Of a DNA stretch of 64,000 nucleotides, positions 52,016 to 61,492 are shown piece by piece. The first letter of the stretch is position 1, and every line of letters starts with the position of its first letter. The DNA lies in the NCBI GenBank assembly GCA_963783095.1, contig CAWAMR010000007.1, positions 248,001-312,000 of the forward strand, in the 5' to 3' direction. The translations under genes were made by a program, and so were the position numbers. A model generated the notes under the pieces. The model worked only from the letters and a program-made list of their open reading frames with translations. It was not told the DNA's origin and did no database searches. Origin of the DNA: CAWAMR01 sp963783095. GTDB lineage: Bacteria > Planctomycetota > Planctomycetia > Gemmatales > Gemmataceae.

Positions 52016-54293
52016 ATGCAGGTTCAACCCTACAGCCGTGTTGAAACTCTTTCCCCTCTCCCTCCGCCCGGGGCAAACGGGAACTATTCAACCACGAATG
52101 GCTACCTACCTCAAGTAAACGGGTATGGGGGGCACCCAGTTCCCGCAGCCTCATCAGGCACACCATCACCCGACCATGATGCACGTGATGGGGAAACTCA
52201 TCCGCGAGCGTTGGAAGCTGCTGGGGGTCTGGCTGATCGCCACGGGTTTCGCCGCTGGTATGATCGTCATGAAATACGGCAAGCCGACCTGGCGAGCGGA
52301 AGGCACATTGCTGCACTCCCCCGAATACAACGTGACGGGTGGACGACGATACTACAACCCCCCGAGCATTCAAACGGTCTTGATGCATCTGAAATCGAAA
52401 GAAGTGTTGGGAACTCTCAAAGAAGAATTCAATCTCCCCGATAGTATCGACGATTTGGAAGCCAAGACCAACATCAGTATCACCAAGCAATCCGAGTTAA
52501 TCGGCGTCTCGTTCGACTGGCCCGTTCGCGATGATGTGGTGCGCATCACCAATCGTCTGTTGACACTTTCCATCGAACACTACAACAAGCTCCGCGAGAA
52601 ACTGGTAACGGAAGCGACGACCGCGGCAACGAATGCTGCCGAGACCGAGGGCGAACAACTAAAAGCCCTGCAAAAGGAGATGAACGCTGCCCTTCGGACG
52701 CACCACGTCAACAATCTCGATAATGAGATCGCAGCTGATCGAGCCGATGTGATCGCAGCCAAAAACACGTTGGCCAAGGAGAAGACCGAAAAACGGTCCC
52801 TCGAAAAAGCAGCTCGATACGGCAGAGGGCAATCTTGCGCTACTTCAAAAACTCGAAGCCAACAAACCAAAATCGAATGGAGTCTATACTTCCGATGAAC
52901 TGAGCGCCTTAACCGGAATCAGGTCCGCACAAGAACAGAAACTGACTCGCATGAAGAACAAGCTCAAGAACGAGGCGTTACTGGAGTCTAAGCGCAAGAG
53001 ACTCAAGTCGACGCTCAAGCTTTGGGAGAAGGGGTTCGAAACGACGGAAAAACTCGACGAAATCAAGGCGGAGGTCAAGGGACTTGAGATTGATCTCGAT
53101 CAGGACAAAGACCTTCAGAAAGAGCTTGCCGATCTGAAAATGACGGAGAAAAAAATCATTGAATCGGCATGCCCCGATCGACCTTGCCGATCCAGCAAGC
53201 GCAAAGGCGAGCGCAAGAATTGCGTGAGCAACTCTCCGCGTGTCCCGGCAAGATCAAGGACGCCGATGAGAACCTGAAAGAGAAAGAAGAAAACCTGAAA
53301 AAGAAGGAAGATGTCAAGATCCAATTGCAGGATCTGGCAGAACGAATCAAACAGAAAGAAAAAGATTTCTCGGATGCAACGCAGAACAAGAAACAGCACG
53401 ACTATCTGCTCACACCCAACTCGGCAGATTTCGCATCCACACCGAAGCGACTGCGGAGGTAACACCGCGCCTCGACCAACGCCATCAAGCTGGCACTCGG
53501 AACTTTTGTGATCTCGATCGCTCTGTTTCTCTCCTATATCTTCCTGGTTGCGATGCCCCGTCACTCGACTTCCGGGGAAGTGACTGCGCAACGCCTCGGT
53601 TTGCCTTTGCTGGGACATCATCTGCCCAGTTCCAACGATCACACCAACCCGCCGGAAAATCTCCTGCCACCTGCTTTACGTCCGGCAATGTCGGTGCTGG
53701 CCAATCGCGATACCCAGATGGAATCGCTGGCCGCGCAAATCACCCAAAACGTTCACGATCACGGTTCGATCGTCATGTTCACCCCGGTCACGGCCAGGAT
53801 GAACATCGAATCGTTGGTAGGTGAACTGGCCCGTCACTTTGCGCAACTCGGCGATCGCGTTTTGGTCTTCGACGCCCGTCCCGGAAATCCAATGATCCCA
53901 TCCTGGGCAGGACCGAATGCGCCGACCGCCCAGAATCGGGTGATCCAGTTCCTGGAAGGAACCAACGACCGGGCCGGAGGATGCTTTACTCCCACCAAAC
54001 TCGCATCGGTCGACTATTCCGGTGCCGATTTGTCCGAACATCTCAACGGAGTCATCGCCACCTATCGCTATCGACGGATGGCTGAGGAAATGCGAGAACG
54101 GTACACTTTGGTTCTGATGATGGCCCCCGATCTGGAGTATCTCGGCGATGAGGAAGACTACCTCAGCACGATGGCGGAAGGAGTCGTGCTGATTCTGGAC
54201 GAGCATACGAACCCGACTGAAGTAGAGGGATATATCCACAATTTGCGCGCCACGGACGCATCCGTCTACGGGGCAGTTTTGATGAACAAGTGA
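52016..54293 (+). pseudogene. Wzz/GumC-type polysaccharide co-polymerase with tyrosine-kinase-like C-terminus, several frameshifts
   Basis: About 760 codons in five frames. A Pro/Tyr-rich N-terminus (MQVQPYSRVETLSPLPPPG) precedes KLIRERWKLLGVWLIATGFA (first membrane helix) and YGKPTWRAEGTLLHSPEYNV, typical of Wzz. Long coiled coils follow (EKEENLKKKEDVKIQLQDLA). Then comes a second membrane helix (ISIALFLSYIFLVAMP) and a BY-kinase-like ATPase domain with VMFTPVTARMNIESLVGELA and LVFDARPGNPMIPS. The Walker A GxxxxGK[ST] is missing, so it is probably not a working kinase. Breaks lie near 52115, 52825, 53165 and 53460. It would control exopolysaccharide chain length. The toxin gene overlaps its stop. 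Confidence 0.7.
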
Positions 54294-54826
54294 TAGGGTT
54301 CATCCAAACGTATCTCAAACCTTCGATTGTCGCACAGTCAATTTATCTGGGTAATACTAGAGTTGAGCAGGGATTGCTCGTGAATAATGTGTCAGGCGGC
54401 CCCAATCCGATTCCCAAGGCAGAGGGGGAGCAAGAAGTTGCACTTCTATATCAAAACTTTGGGGTCCCTGCCTCGCAAAACATTGCCTATGCCGAAATCA
54501 AGGTTGCAGTGCATCTGAACGAACTCATTGGTGTGAGTGGGACAGTTTCTCCGCCTGGAACGGTGGCGGTTCCTGCCTCCAGGCTGTTCGATACCTTTGA
54601 TACTCCCCCAGGCCATTATCGAGGATACGATGCAGAGGCGAAACTATTAGAAGCAATCGCGAAGGAAATCGAGCCAAATGCACAAAAAGGCCAATGTTAT
54701 CCTAACTGCAGCGGATCTGTTCGGCTCTACTCGCACTTTACAATCTGTCCAAGTTGCGATGGCGTAGTCGCTGCTTTTCGAGCAATGTTTCCCAATTTCG
54801 CCCTGTCCATATCTGACGGATCATGA
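54290..54826 (+). CDS. deaminase-domain toxin (BURPS668_1122/Toxin-deaminase type)
   Basis: A 178-residue protein with a GTG start inside the previous stop (GTGA). Residues 1-90 show no signal peptide. The C-terminal half has the nucleic-acid deaminase pattern. YDAEAKLLEAIAKEIE carries the Asp-x-Glu that in this group supplies the zinc ligand and proton-shuttling Glu. SGSVRLYSHFTICPSCDGVV supplies the C-x-x-C, and AAFRAMFPNFALSISDG follows, as in polymorphic-toxin deaminases. Such toxins edit cytidine or adenosine in DNA or RNA of rival cells. The next gene encodes an SMI1/KNR4-type immunity protein and overlaps by 4 bases, which strongly supports the reading. The delivery part is absent, so this may be an orphan toxin cassette. 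Confidence 0.72.
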   Translation: MIGFIQTYLKPSIVAQSIYLGNTRVEQGLLVNNVSGGPNPIPKAEGEQEVALLYQNFGVPASQNIAYAEIKVAVHLNELIGVSGTVSPPGTVAVPASRLFDTFDTPPGHYRGYDAEAKLLEAIAKEIEPNAQKGQCYPNCSGSVRLYSHFTICPSCDGVVAAFRAMFPNFALSISDGS

Positions 54827-55302
54827 CCATGTCCGACATCGGTATCGAAATCAAGCAACGCTTGCTCGCACTTCCATTGGGCAGGGATGCAAATTTGGAA
54901 GGTGCGACTGAACGCGACATCCTGGAGTTGGAGAACTATGCCGGCGGGCAGTTCCCGGCCGTTTACAAGCAATTCCTGAAACAACTTGGGCGAAGCGCTG
55001 GAGAGTTGTTTCGGGGGTCGGACTATGCCGTCGGCCAACATTTTCAGCTTCACCTGAAGGAACCTGCAGAGGAACTGTTGAGGCGAATGAACGCGTCATT
55101 TACTCTACCACGGACTGCGTTTGTATTTCTGATGTCGCAAGGGTATCAGTTTACTTTCTTCGATCTCGATGATGGGAATGATCCAATTGTTTATCACTAC
55201 CTTGAAGGAGACTTGGCTCCCAGTGTTCTGGATACCAAACTATCCCGATACCTCCGGCGTTGCGTTGAAGCTTGCGAGCAACGGGAAGAAGTAAGAGGAT
55301 GA
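54823..55302 (+). CDS. SMI1/KNR4 (SUKH)-family immunity protein
   Basis: A 159-residue protein whose ATG overlaps the toxin stop (ATGA). The SUKH features are ATERDILELENYAGGQFPAV (start of the fold, with the Gly-x-x-hydrophobic-Pro stretch), YKQFLKQLGRSAGELFRGSD and FVFLMSQGYQFTFFDLDDGN near the C-terminus. SUKH proteins neutralise many different polymorphic toxins and are often found directly downstream of nuclease or deaminase toxins. Its intact frame among broken neighbours suggests that it is maintained. A longer form could start two codons later at MSDIG. Confidence 0.78.
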   Translation: MTMSDIGIEIKQRLLALPLGRDANLEGATERDILELENYAGGQFPAVYKQFLKQLGRSAGELFRGSDYAVGQHFQLHLKEPAEELLRRMNASFTLPRTAFVFLMSQGYQFTFFDLDDGNDPIVYHYLEGDLAPSVLDTKLSRYLRRCVEACEQREEVRG

Positions 55303-55347
55303 GGAAGAATCTGTTTGGCAGTGGGCTTTGCCCACATTAAGGGGTCA

Positions 55348-56693
55348 ATGCTACAGAACATTCTCGACAGCGGCGTTTACAATTCGACCCTCTGGTTTGT
55401 TCTCCTCGCAAGCCTCGCGCTCACGTTGCGATGGAGGCCGCGTGAACATTGTCTGGTTTACGCAAGTGTCCTTTTCTTTCTCATCATCGGCACGGCCGGG
55501 AACTTGTTTCTCTCGTTGTACCGGGCCTATACGCTGCCCGGCGACATCATCCAGGACATCGTTTCCGCACAGGAATTCCTCGAAGGCAGGCCGATCTATC
55601 CCAATGACATGACGGCGCAGATCGACCAGGTGCTCGCCCGTGAAGGCCCGCGCGGCTCACTTCTCGATAAGTGGCCGGCCAAACGCCAGCGCGAGAAGGA
55701 AAAACTCGACGAGATGCTGAAGGAAAAATGGGTCCAGGCGCATCCCCCATTCATGTCGCTCTACACCGCGCTCTTCGTGTGGAAACTCGGCATCCTGGGC
55801 ACGCAGATCGCGTTCACATTCGTCGCGCTCGCAGCCCTGGTTTTGACTCTGCAAATGATCCGGCTCGAACTGTGCCCGAATGTGAGTTTCTGGAACGCCC
55901 TGCTGATCGGCATTGCCATTCTCGGCTGGGATCCGGTGCAGGGAGTGCTTCTGGCGCGGCCAGACCGGGTTGGTGCTGATCTGTTTGCTAACCGCGACGT
56001 GGTTTTTGCTGCGGCGAGGCCGGCCAAGATCGGCGGGGATCGCAACAGGCATCGCGATCTCGTTGAAACTGGTTCCCGGTCTCATCCTTCTCGTGCTGGC
56101 ACTACGGCATCGCCAGGCGTTCTTTTCCGCAATACTGACGATCTTGGTCATCGGCCTGGCCGTGCTCGGCCTGACGTCGTTGCAGGACTACATCGATTAT
56201 TTCCATACGAGCCAGGGCGTCTTGAATGACTATGCTGCGCATCCAGGCAATGTTTCGCTGCTTGGCACTCTGGCACGCCTAAACATCACCCTGTCGTTAG
56301 CGCGGGCGATCTGGCTCTTGTGTGCAGTAGTGATCGCGCTTGCGTTCGCGTGGCACATCCGGTGCCGAACCGATAATGATTTGCATTTTGCGGCTGGCGC
56401 TGACTCTGATGCCGCTGCTGTCCCCGGTCGCATGGGAGCATTACCTCGTCTATCTCATGCTTCCGCTTTGTATACTTGCTGCGCGCGTTATCTCTGAAGG
56501 GAACCCGCGGAAACAGTTAATGTTCGTGGGAATGCTGCTCTTCTTCAGCGTGCCGGACGCTACCTACTACTGGCTAACATTGGTCAGTTCGAGAGCGAAT
56601 CTGGCGGGAGTAGGAAACGTCGTGCAGGATTTGCGCACCATCGGGTTGGGAATTCTCGCCCTCTGGCTCGTGCGCGAGGCTCGCAGAACGTAG
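55348..56693 (+). pseudogene. GT87 (DUF2029)-family glycosyltransferase, two frameshifts
   Basis: About 448 codons of a polytopic membrane protein. ATG 55348 has AAGGGG upstream. WFVLLASLALTLRWRPREHC is the first span, and PGDIIQDIVSAQEFLEGRPI with YPNDM gives the N-terminal loop typical of GT87, where the catalytic Asp lies. AHPPFMSLYTALFVWKLGIL follows. The later spans continue in two other frames (from about 55965, SLKLVPGLILLVLALRHRQA, and from about 56380, ILRLALTLMPLLSPVAWEHY) to 56693. It would use a polyprenyl-phosphate sugar in the periplasm. It lies with the Wzz-like and flippase genes and so belongs to polysaccharide assembly. Confidence 0.75.
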
Positions 56694-56709
56694 AGCCAGC
56701 CGCAATCAA

Positions 56710-58191
56710 TCAGGTTACAGCAACCGCGGGAGGCGGTATTCGGAAGTAACCTCGCTGCCGACACATCCAGACCACGATTCCCCAACACACAACGACGATG
56801 CCTCCTTCCACCAGAAGTCGGGGAATGTAGGCAAGTCCTCTTTGCTGGACGGAAAGCAGCTGAATATGCTGTCCCATTTCCGACCCTGCAAACGCCGTCA
56901 CCGCGATAAACAATGTCCACAACAGATCGTCGCGCAACACGTACAACCTTTCGCGTGCCATAAATAGAGCGATAAACCCATAGCGAACAACATCGCCGGC
57001 GATGAATCCGAGGATAAGCCCTCGAAGCCCATCCAGGTATTGCCCCAGCGGCATGAAAAGCACCAAGCTCGCAACCTTGGCAATGTTGCAGTACGCCGAA
57101 TAGCGCACCAAACCTTTGGAAAAAAACACAGATCCGGCGTTCGAGGCAAGCATTCGGAACCAGGATCCGACCGCCAGCAGAGGTAGAATCCAGGCCGCAT
57201 CGTGATAGCGCTCGTCCAGCAAGCAATGAATTAATGTTGACCCCGTGGCCAGAACGCCCGCCGCCAGGAGAGCGGACAAACCGCCGGCAAGCAGATGAAC
57301 CCGAGGAAAGAGTCGGGCGAGATCGGATTCCGATCGGAGGATTCGACTGTAGATGGGGAAAATGAGTTTTCCGCCGAGGGCGAGCATCAGTTCTGCTGGA
57401 ATATCGGCAATTTGACGGGCGAAATGATAGACGCCGAGTTCCTTGATCGACCCCAATCCCACCACCAGGCGATCGGAATAGGTTGCCACGAACGTGAACA
57501 TCGTTCCCAGATAGACCCACTTGGCCACGTGTCCCAGGTCTTTCATGGCGGCCCGATTCCAGCAGAGCCGATTCCGCACTCCGGGGACGAGCAGATGCGA
57601 GAGCAGCATTTTCACAAAGAACGACAGCATCGTGCCTGCGACTAGAGCGAAAATGCGCCGGTCGATCATGGCCCAGGTAATCGTTACTGCCACTCCGACG
57701 GTCTGCGAGATTGCATCAATGAGTACTTCACGTCCTTGCGATATGTTTCGACTCAAGGTGAAGAGTTTCGTTGAAGTAAATCCATCGAAAACCGCAGTGA
57801 AACCGATCAGCGGCAAGAGCCACAATAAATCCGGCGCAGGTACCGGCCGCCAGTACGCAGCCGGCCAGGCCAACAGGCATGCCCCGAACCAAAGGACGAA
57901 TCCGCGGACGATCTGCAATGTCCAGGCTGTGTTGAGAAAATCGGAATCATCTCCGCGCGGATGCTGAACAACGGAAATTCGGATGCCCATATCGGAGAAC
58001 AGGGTCAGTCCGATCATGATGACGGAAACCATTGACATCAGGCCAAAGGCTTCGGGAAAGAGGAGTCTTGCCAGAACGAACATCGAGATGAGCCGGATGA
58101 TTTGACTGTAGCCGAACCCTAATCCCAACGAAATCCCCGAAATCAGGGCCGCACGTCGAAAGGGTTGGGTGCCGGTAGTTTGGTTGGACAT
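56710..58191 (-). CDS. oligosaccharide flippase (Wzx/MOP superfamily)
   Basis: A 493-residue protein with about 12-14 membrane helices. GISLGLGFGYSQIIRLISMF, then VLARLLFPEAFGLMSMVSVI is the usual opening of the polysaccharide export family PF13440; the A-R-x-L-x-P-x-x-F-G motif is conserved. Mid-protein GVYHFARQIADIPAELMLAL and SYRIL-like repeats fit. These proteins flip undecaprenyl-linked sugar units across the membrane. The gene is convergent with the GT87 gene (stops 17 bases apart) and intact, so polysaccharide export may persist even if the other genes are broken. Confidence 0.88.
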   Translation of the reverse strand: MSNQTTGTQPFRRAALISGISLGLGFGYSQIIRLISMFVLARLLFPEAFGLMSMVSVIMIGLTLFSDMGIRISVVQHPRGDDSDFLNTAWTLQIVRGFVLWFGACLLAWPAAYWRPVPAPDLLWLLPLIGFTAVFDGFTSTKLFTLSRNISQGREVLIDAISQTVGVAVTITWAMIDRRIFALVAGTMLSFFVKMLLSHLLVPGVRNRLCWNRAAMKDLGHVAKWVYLGTMFTFVATYSDRLVVGLGSIKELGVYHFARQIADIPAELMLALGGKLIFPIYSRILRSESDLARLFPRVHLLAGGLSALLAAGVLATGSTLIHCLLDERYHDAAWILPLLAVGSWFRMLASNAGSVFFSKGLVRYSAYCNIAKVASLVLFMPLGQYLDGLRGLILGFIAGDVVRYGFIALFMARERLYVLRDDLLWTLFIAVTAFAGSEMGQHIQLLSVQQRGLAYIPRLLVEGGIVVVCWGIVVWMCRQRGYFRIPPPAVAVT

Positions 58192-58284
58192 GTACCCTGC
58201 TCATGGGACAACAATCGAGTCTGGTTCAGCATTCTTGGAGAGCTATGTGGGGAAATTCGGCCTTGAAGCCGGTTAGGGCTAGCT

Positions 58285-58337
58285 GTACTCTTCACGCTCC
58301 GCGTGAAGAATTTCCTCACGCGGAGCGTGAGGAGTAC
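58285..58337. repeat. REP/BIME-like double palindrome
   Basis: Two hairpins, TTCACGC-TCC-GCGTGAA and CTCACGC-GGA-GCGTGAG, lie head to head, and the whole unit is itself an inverted repeat flanked by GTACTC and GAGTAC. This is the form of bacterial interspersed palindromes. It lies between the flippase start and the aroF stop. Confidence 0.6.
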
Positions 58338-58353
58338 GGCTCGGCAATTGCCG

Positions 58354-59370
58354 TCAGCCCAACTTCCGACCTAACGGGCCGGCGAGACGACGTAAGGATT
58401 CTAGCAGCTTTTTGAAACCGGGGAAATCCAGAGATTGAGCACCGTCCGAAAGCGCCTTGTCCGGCTCCGGATGAATCTCGATCATCAAGCCATCTGCTCC
58501 ACCCGCGAATGATGCAAGGGCCATGGCCGGCACGTAGGCTCGCTTGCCGGTTCCGTGACTGGGATCGACAAAAATCGGCAAATGCGACAGCGCTTTGGCG
58601 GGCGGAATCACCGAGAGATCGAGCGTGTTGCGGCTATGATCGGAGAAAGTTCGCACACCCCGTTCGCAGAGAATCACCTCATAATTCCCACCGGCCATGA
58701 CGTACTCAGCCGCCATCAACCAATCTTCGAGCGTCGCGCTCATGCCGCGCTTTAGCAATACCGGCTTGCGAGCTAAAGAAACACGCTTCAAGAGCGAAAA
58801 ATTCTGCATGTTCCGAGTGCCGATCTGGATGATGTCAGCAGCTTCCTCCACGGCATCGGCGTTTTCGGCATCCATCAGTTCGGTGACAATGCCGATCCCC
58901 GTTTTGGCTCGAACCCGGCTCAAAATCTTTAGCCCGTCCAGACCCATGCCCTGGAACGCATAGGGACTGGTCCGGGGTTTGAATGCTCCCGCACGCAGTA
59001 GACGAACACCATTTTCCATCAAGAACTCAGCGGTCTTTTGGACCATCGCCTCATTCTCGACCGAGCAAGGACCGGCGATAACGGTGAACGTCTGCGGAGT
59101 GATGGAAGTCATCGGGAGAACGATTTCCGTATCCGCAGGGTGCATTTCCCGGCTCGCGAGCTTATACGGTTTCGTAACTCGGATACACTCTTTCACTCCC
59201 GGCAGGACTTCGAACAAGCCCGCATCGACCGCGCCGACATTGCCGGTGATTCCGATGGCGGTACGTGTCGCTCCCGGCAACGGATGGGCTGTCAAATTCT
59301 GAGCGCGAATCGCTTCGAGGACGGCAGCGATCTGTTCCGGCTCCGCGTGGGTCTGCATGACGATTAGCAT
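58354..59370 (-). CDS. aroF: 3-deoxy-7-phosphoheptulonate (DAHP) synthase
   Basis: A 338-residue enzyme that condenses phosphoenolpyruvate and erythrose 4-phosphate, the first step of the shikimate pathway. I chose ATG 59370 (MLIVMQTHAEPEQIAAVLEA); the frame is open 54 codons further but not protein-like there. Residues 1-70 form the ferredoxin-like N-terminal domain typical of the Thermotoga-type enzyme. Then come TVIAGPCSVENEAMVQ, RAGAFKPRTSPYAFQGMG, VLLKRGMSATLEDW and FVDPSHGTGKRAYV, which bind substrates and metal. Length and motifs match class I-beta DAHP synthase. Symbol aroF is used in the sense of that family; regulation by the N-terminal domain is likely. Confidence 0.92.
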   Translation of the reverse strand: MLIVMQTHAEPEQIAAVLEAIRAQNLTAHPLPGATRTAIGITGNVGAVDAGLFEVLPGVKECIRVTKPYKLASREMHPADTEIVLPMTSITPQTFTVIAGPCSVENEAMVQKTAEFLMENGVRLLRAGAFKPRTSPYAFQGMGLDGLKILSRVRAKTGIGIVTELMDAENADAVEEAADIIQIGTRNMQNFSLLKRVSLARKPVLLKRGMSATLEDWLMAAEYVMAGGNYEVILCERGVRTFSDHSRNTLDLSVIPPAKALSHLPIFVDPSHGTGKRAYVPAMALASFAGGADGLMIEIHPEPDKALSDGAQSLDFPGFKKLLESLRRLAGPLGRKLG

Positions 59371-59460
59371 TGATGGTTCTCTTCTTGTGCTTCTTGCATG
59401 GTATCGAAAGCCGACGAGTGCTATTATACCCAAGAGGATTCTGGAATCAGGGGCTGGAAT

Positions 59461-59602
59461 CGAGGAAAAGGGTGTAACCAGATTCTCTGGGGGGGCATCG
59501 TCGTAGCGGCGGCATCCTGCCGCCGTCTGCAACCTCTCGGCGGCAGGATGCCGCCACTACGACGATGCCCCCCCAGAGAATCTGGTTACACCCGAGGAAA
59601 AG
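59461..59602. mobile_element. MITE-like inverted-repeat element with 10-bp target duplication
   Basis: The DNA 59471-59592 (122 bp) is one long inverted repeat. GGTGTAACCAGATTCTCTGG at the left and its complement at the right continue inward to arms of about 55 bases with a single mismatch and a loop of about 12 bases. CGAGGAAAAG stands directly on both sides (59461-59470 and 59593-59602), as a target-site duplication. There is no coding capacity. The stem would also form an extremely strong RNA hairpin. Confidence 0.75.
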
Positions 59603-59653
59603 ATAAAGTCGGAAAGGTTGGATTCTCCTCAAGTTCCGATCTTTTCTCCTTCG

Positions 59654-60604
59654 ATGATTCATGATCCTCGTACCCCGGTTCCGATCGCCGCCTGGAGAAG
59701 TCTGCTAGTCATGTCGGAAGAATCATTGCTCATTCACGGGCCTGATTGGCCTGCGGAACTTGTGGAGCCGGTGGCGCAGTTGGGCAAACCCACTGCTATC
59801 TTCCGCACGTCCCCCAATCACGCCCAGCGCCGCACTTTTGTTGGCCTTGCCATGATCCTCGGGGGCATCGTGGCGAATTACCTGTACTGGGTAGAATTCG
59901 CCGGTCCACCTATCCCGGAACATTTTCTGATTCTGTTGCTGTTCGGCGCTCCGCTTTCGGGATGTGCCCTGATTTACACGGCCTGGCGCGATCGAGGTTT
60001 ATGGGTGCTCGTCTATCCGATGGGCATCCTCCGCTGGCAGCGGGGCCTGGTCGTTTCCTTCCCCTGGTCCGAGATTGAATCGATTTCCTTTATTCGGGTG
60101 ACGCGCTGCGAAACCTTGAAAGGGAAAATCTCAAAGGAGGGCGATCGTCTGACTGCCTGGCTCCCTTGGGACCAGACGGGGTCGAAAGTTCTGGGAGCAT
60201 ACATGCAGCTTGCGCGATTCGATGGAACGACCGCGATCCTGCCGACGGCCCTAAGTGAGTTCGACGAACTGAATCGACTCGTCCAGGAAGAGCATTTCCG
60301 GGCATCGTGGACGAGAGCCTGGTCGGAGTTCATTGCAGGAAAAGAGTTGGAATTCGGCGATTGGATGCTCAGTTTACGCGGACTCTGGAAAAACGACGAC
60401 CGGCTCAAGTGGAAGGACTTTCAACTCGCCAGCGTGGACAGCGGAAAAATCGTCATTCGTGCGCACGGCAAATGGCGGCCGTGGGCCGAAAGCCCACTTT
60501 ACCAGTTGCCCAATCCTCATCTGTTCCTGGCCATCATTGAAATGGGACCACCCCCGAGATCGGAACAAAACGCCGCGGAAATCTCCGACAAAGCAGCCCG
60601 TTGA
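59654..60604 (+). CDS. hypothetical membrane protein
   Basis: About 316 residues. I take ATG 59654 (MIHDPRTPVPIAAWRSLLVM); none of the candidate starts has a good ribosome site, and ATG 59711 is an alternative. Two membrane helices lie near residues 60-105 (FVGLAMILGGIVANYLYWVE and FLILLLFGAPLSGCALIYTA). A PH-like domain follows (YPMGILRWQRGLVVSFPWSE, then IESISFIRVTR). The C-terminal part ends with a conserved-looking WRPWAESPLYQLPNPHLFLA stretch. It may belong to the PH-domain-like DUF6585 group common in planctomycetes, but I am unsure. The MITE lies just upstream and may have altered its promoter. Confidence 0.6.
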   Translation: MIHDPRTPVPIAAWRSLLVMSEESLLIHGPDWPAELVEPVAQLGKPTAIFRTSPNHAQRRTFVGLAMILGGIVANYLYWVEFAGPPIPEHFLILLLFGAPLSGCALIYTAWRDRGLWVLVYPMGILRWQRGLVVSFPWSEIESISFIRVTRCETLKGKISKEGDRLTAWLPWDQTGSKVLGAYMQLARFDGTTAILPTALSEFDELNRLVQEEHFRASWTRAWSEFIAGKELEFGDWMLSLRGLWKNDDRLKWKDFQLASVDSGKIVIRAHGKWRPWAESPLYQLPNPHLFLAIIEMGPPPRSEQNAAEISDKAAR

Positions 60605-60781
60605 CGAGTCGTTGGATGGCAACTGAATTCTTGCGCTTGCACCCCATAGACTCAACAAATCAAATTCGTTTCTTGTATCATTTTGTATCATTTTGTTCAC
60701 TCTCTCTGGCATTTTCGCGATCATGAATAATGATGCGTGCGCCGAAAGTGTCCGCGTTTGTGCAGAACTTCCGTCGTGTCC

Positions 60782-61192
60782 TCATTGGACCGGGGGCTTT
60801 TCCGTGCGGTCCGGAATGTGTTGAGGATCTGTGGGACCGGCCGGGAGCATGGCACGACTCTGAAGAAGTCGAAGGATGCCAAAAGCAGCTTTCATGTCGC
60901 CGTGTTTCTGTTTGTCTTCCAGCATCGCCACGAGCACCTCGATGGCTTTGGGAATCAAGGAACGCAGCCGATCGATTGCCCCGTTCCAGACTTCCGCACG
61001 TCTTTGATTCAATTCGGCCTTAAATACCGGATCATCGAGCCGCCATCGGGTAACGGTAACGCGAGTGACGCCGACTAACGCCGCAGTTTCACGGTCATTG
61101 TTGCCCTGAACCAGGCTGTCGATGGCATTTAGTTGAGCCAGCGATAATTCCGGGATTTGTTGTTCGCTGTTGTCGATTGCAGTGCTACCCAT
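60782..61192 (-). CDS. HTH protein resembling phage terminase small subunit-type DNA binders
   Basis: A 136-residue protein. LSLAQLNAIDSLVQGNNDRE followed by TAALVGVTRVTVTRWRLDDP forms a clear helix-turn-helix. FKAELNQRRAEVWNGAIDRL continues as a long helix. The pattern (hydrophobic helix, HTH that ends in V-T-R-W, then FxxxLxxRR) is that of small planctomycete proteins related to terminase small subunits and IS-type HTH domains. There is no phage context here. It probably binds DNA; the target is unknown. Confidence 0.6.
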   Translation of the reverse strand: MGSTAIDNSEQQIPELSLAQLNAIDSLVQGNNDRETAALVGVTRVTVTRWRLDDPVFKAELNQRRAEVWNGAIDRLRSLIPKAIEVLVAMLEDKQKHGDMKAAFGILRLLQSRAMLPAGPTDPQHIPDRTEKPPVQ

Positions 61193-61492
61193 GATTCATT
61201 CTCCTTTGGCAACTCGCATCCCTCGTTCTTGTAGGGATGAAGTCGAGCAAGGCTGTTGACGGCCCCAGGAACTGAATTTATTTCCACATATATAATGTAC
61301 TGTATATTTGTCCAATTAGGCAAGAGGAAATGTTTCAAAATAATGAAAAAAGATTTGGCTTGAGCAACCGGTTGCCATGATCGAGCGTGACAAGTTCGGA
61401 TATAAATCGCGAAGTCCACTTGTCCGGCATCAAACCGTCAAGTCTAATGATTCTCATTCGCGTGCCGCATTTGATCCTTGAGGTAAGCAACC
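61193..61492. other. gene-free region between divergent genes
   Basis: About 300 bases, AT-rich around 61280-61360, holding the promoters of the HTH gene (left) and the TPR gene (right). I see no repeat or RNA structure. GAGG stands eight bases before ATG 61493. Confidence 0.35.

Noticed and set aside
59371..59532. 54-codon N-terminal extension of DAHP synthase
   Set aside because: It reads into the MITE and lacks similarity to the family, whose N-terminal domain begins at MLIVMQ.
60687..60712. Short direct repeat TTGTATCATTT twice
   Set aside because: Too short and AT-rich to support a function; lies in a 177-base gap with no other signal.
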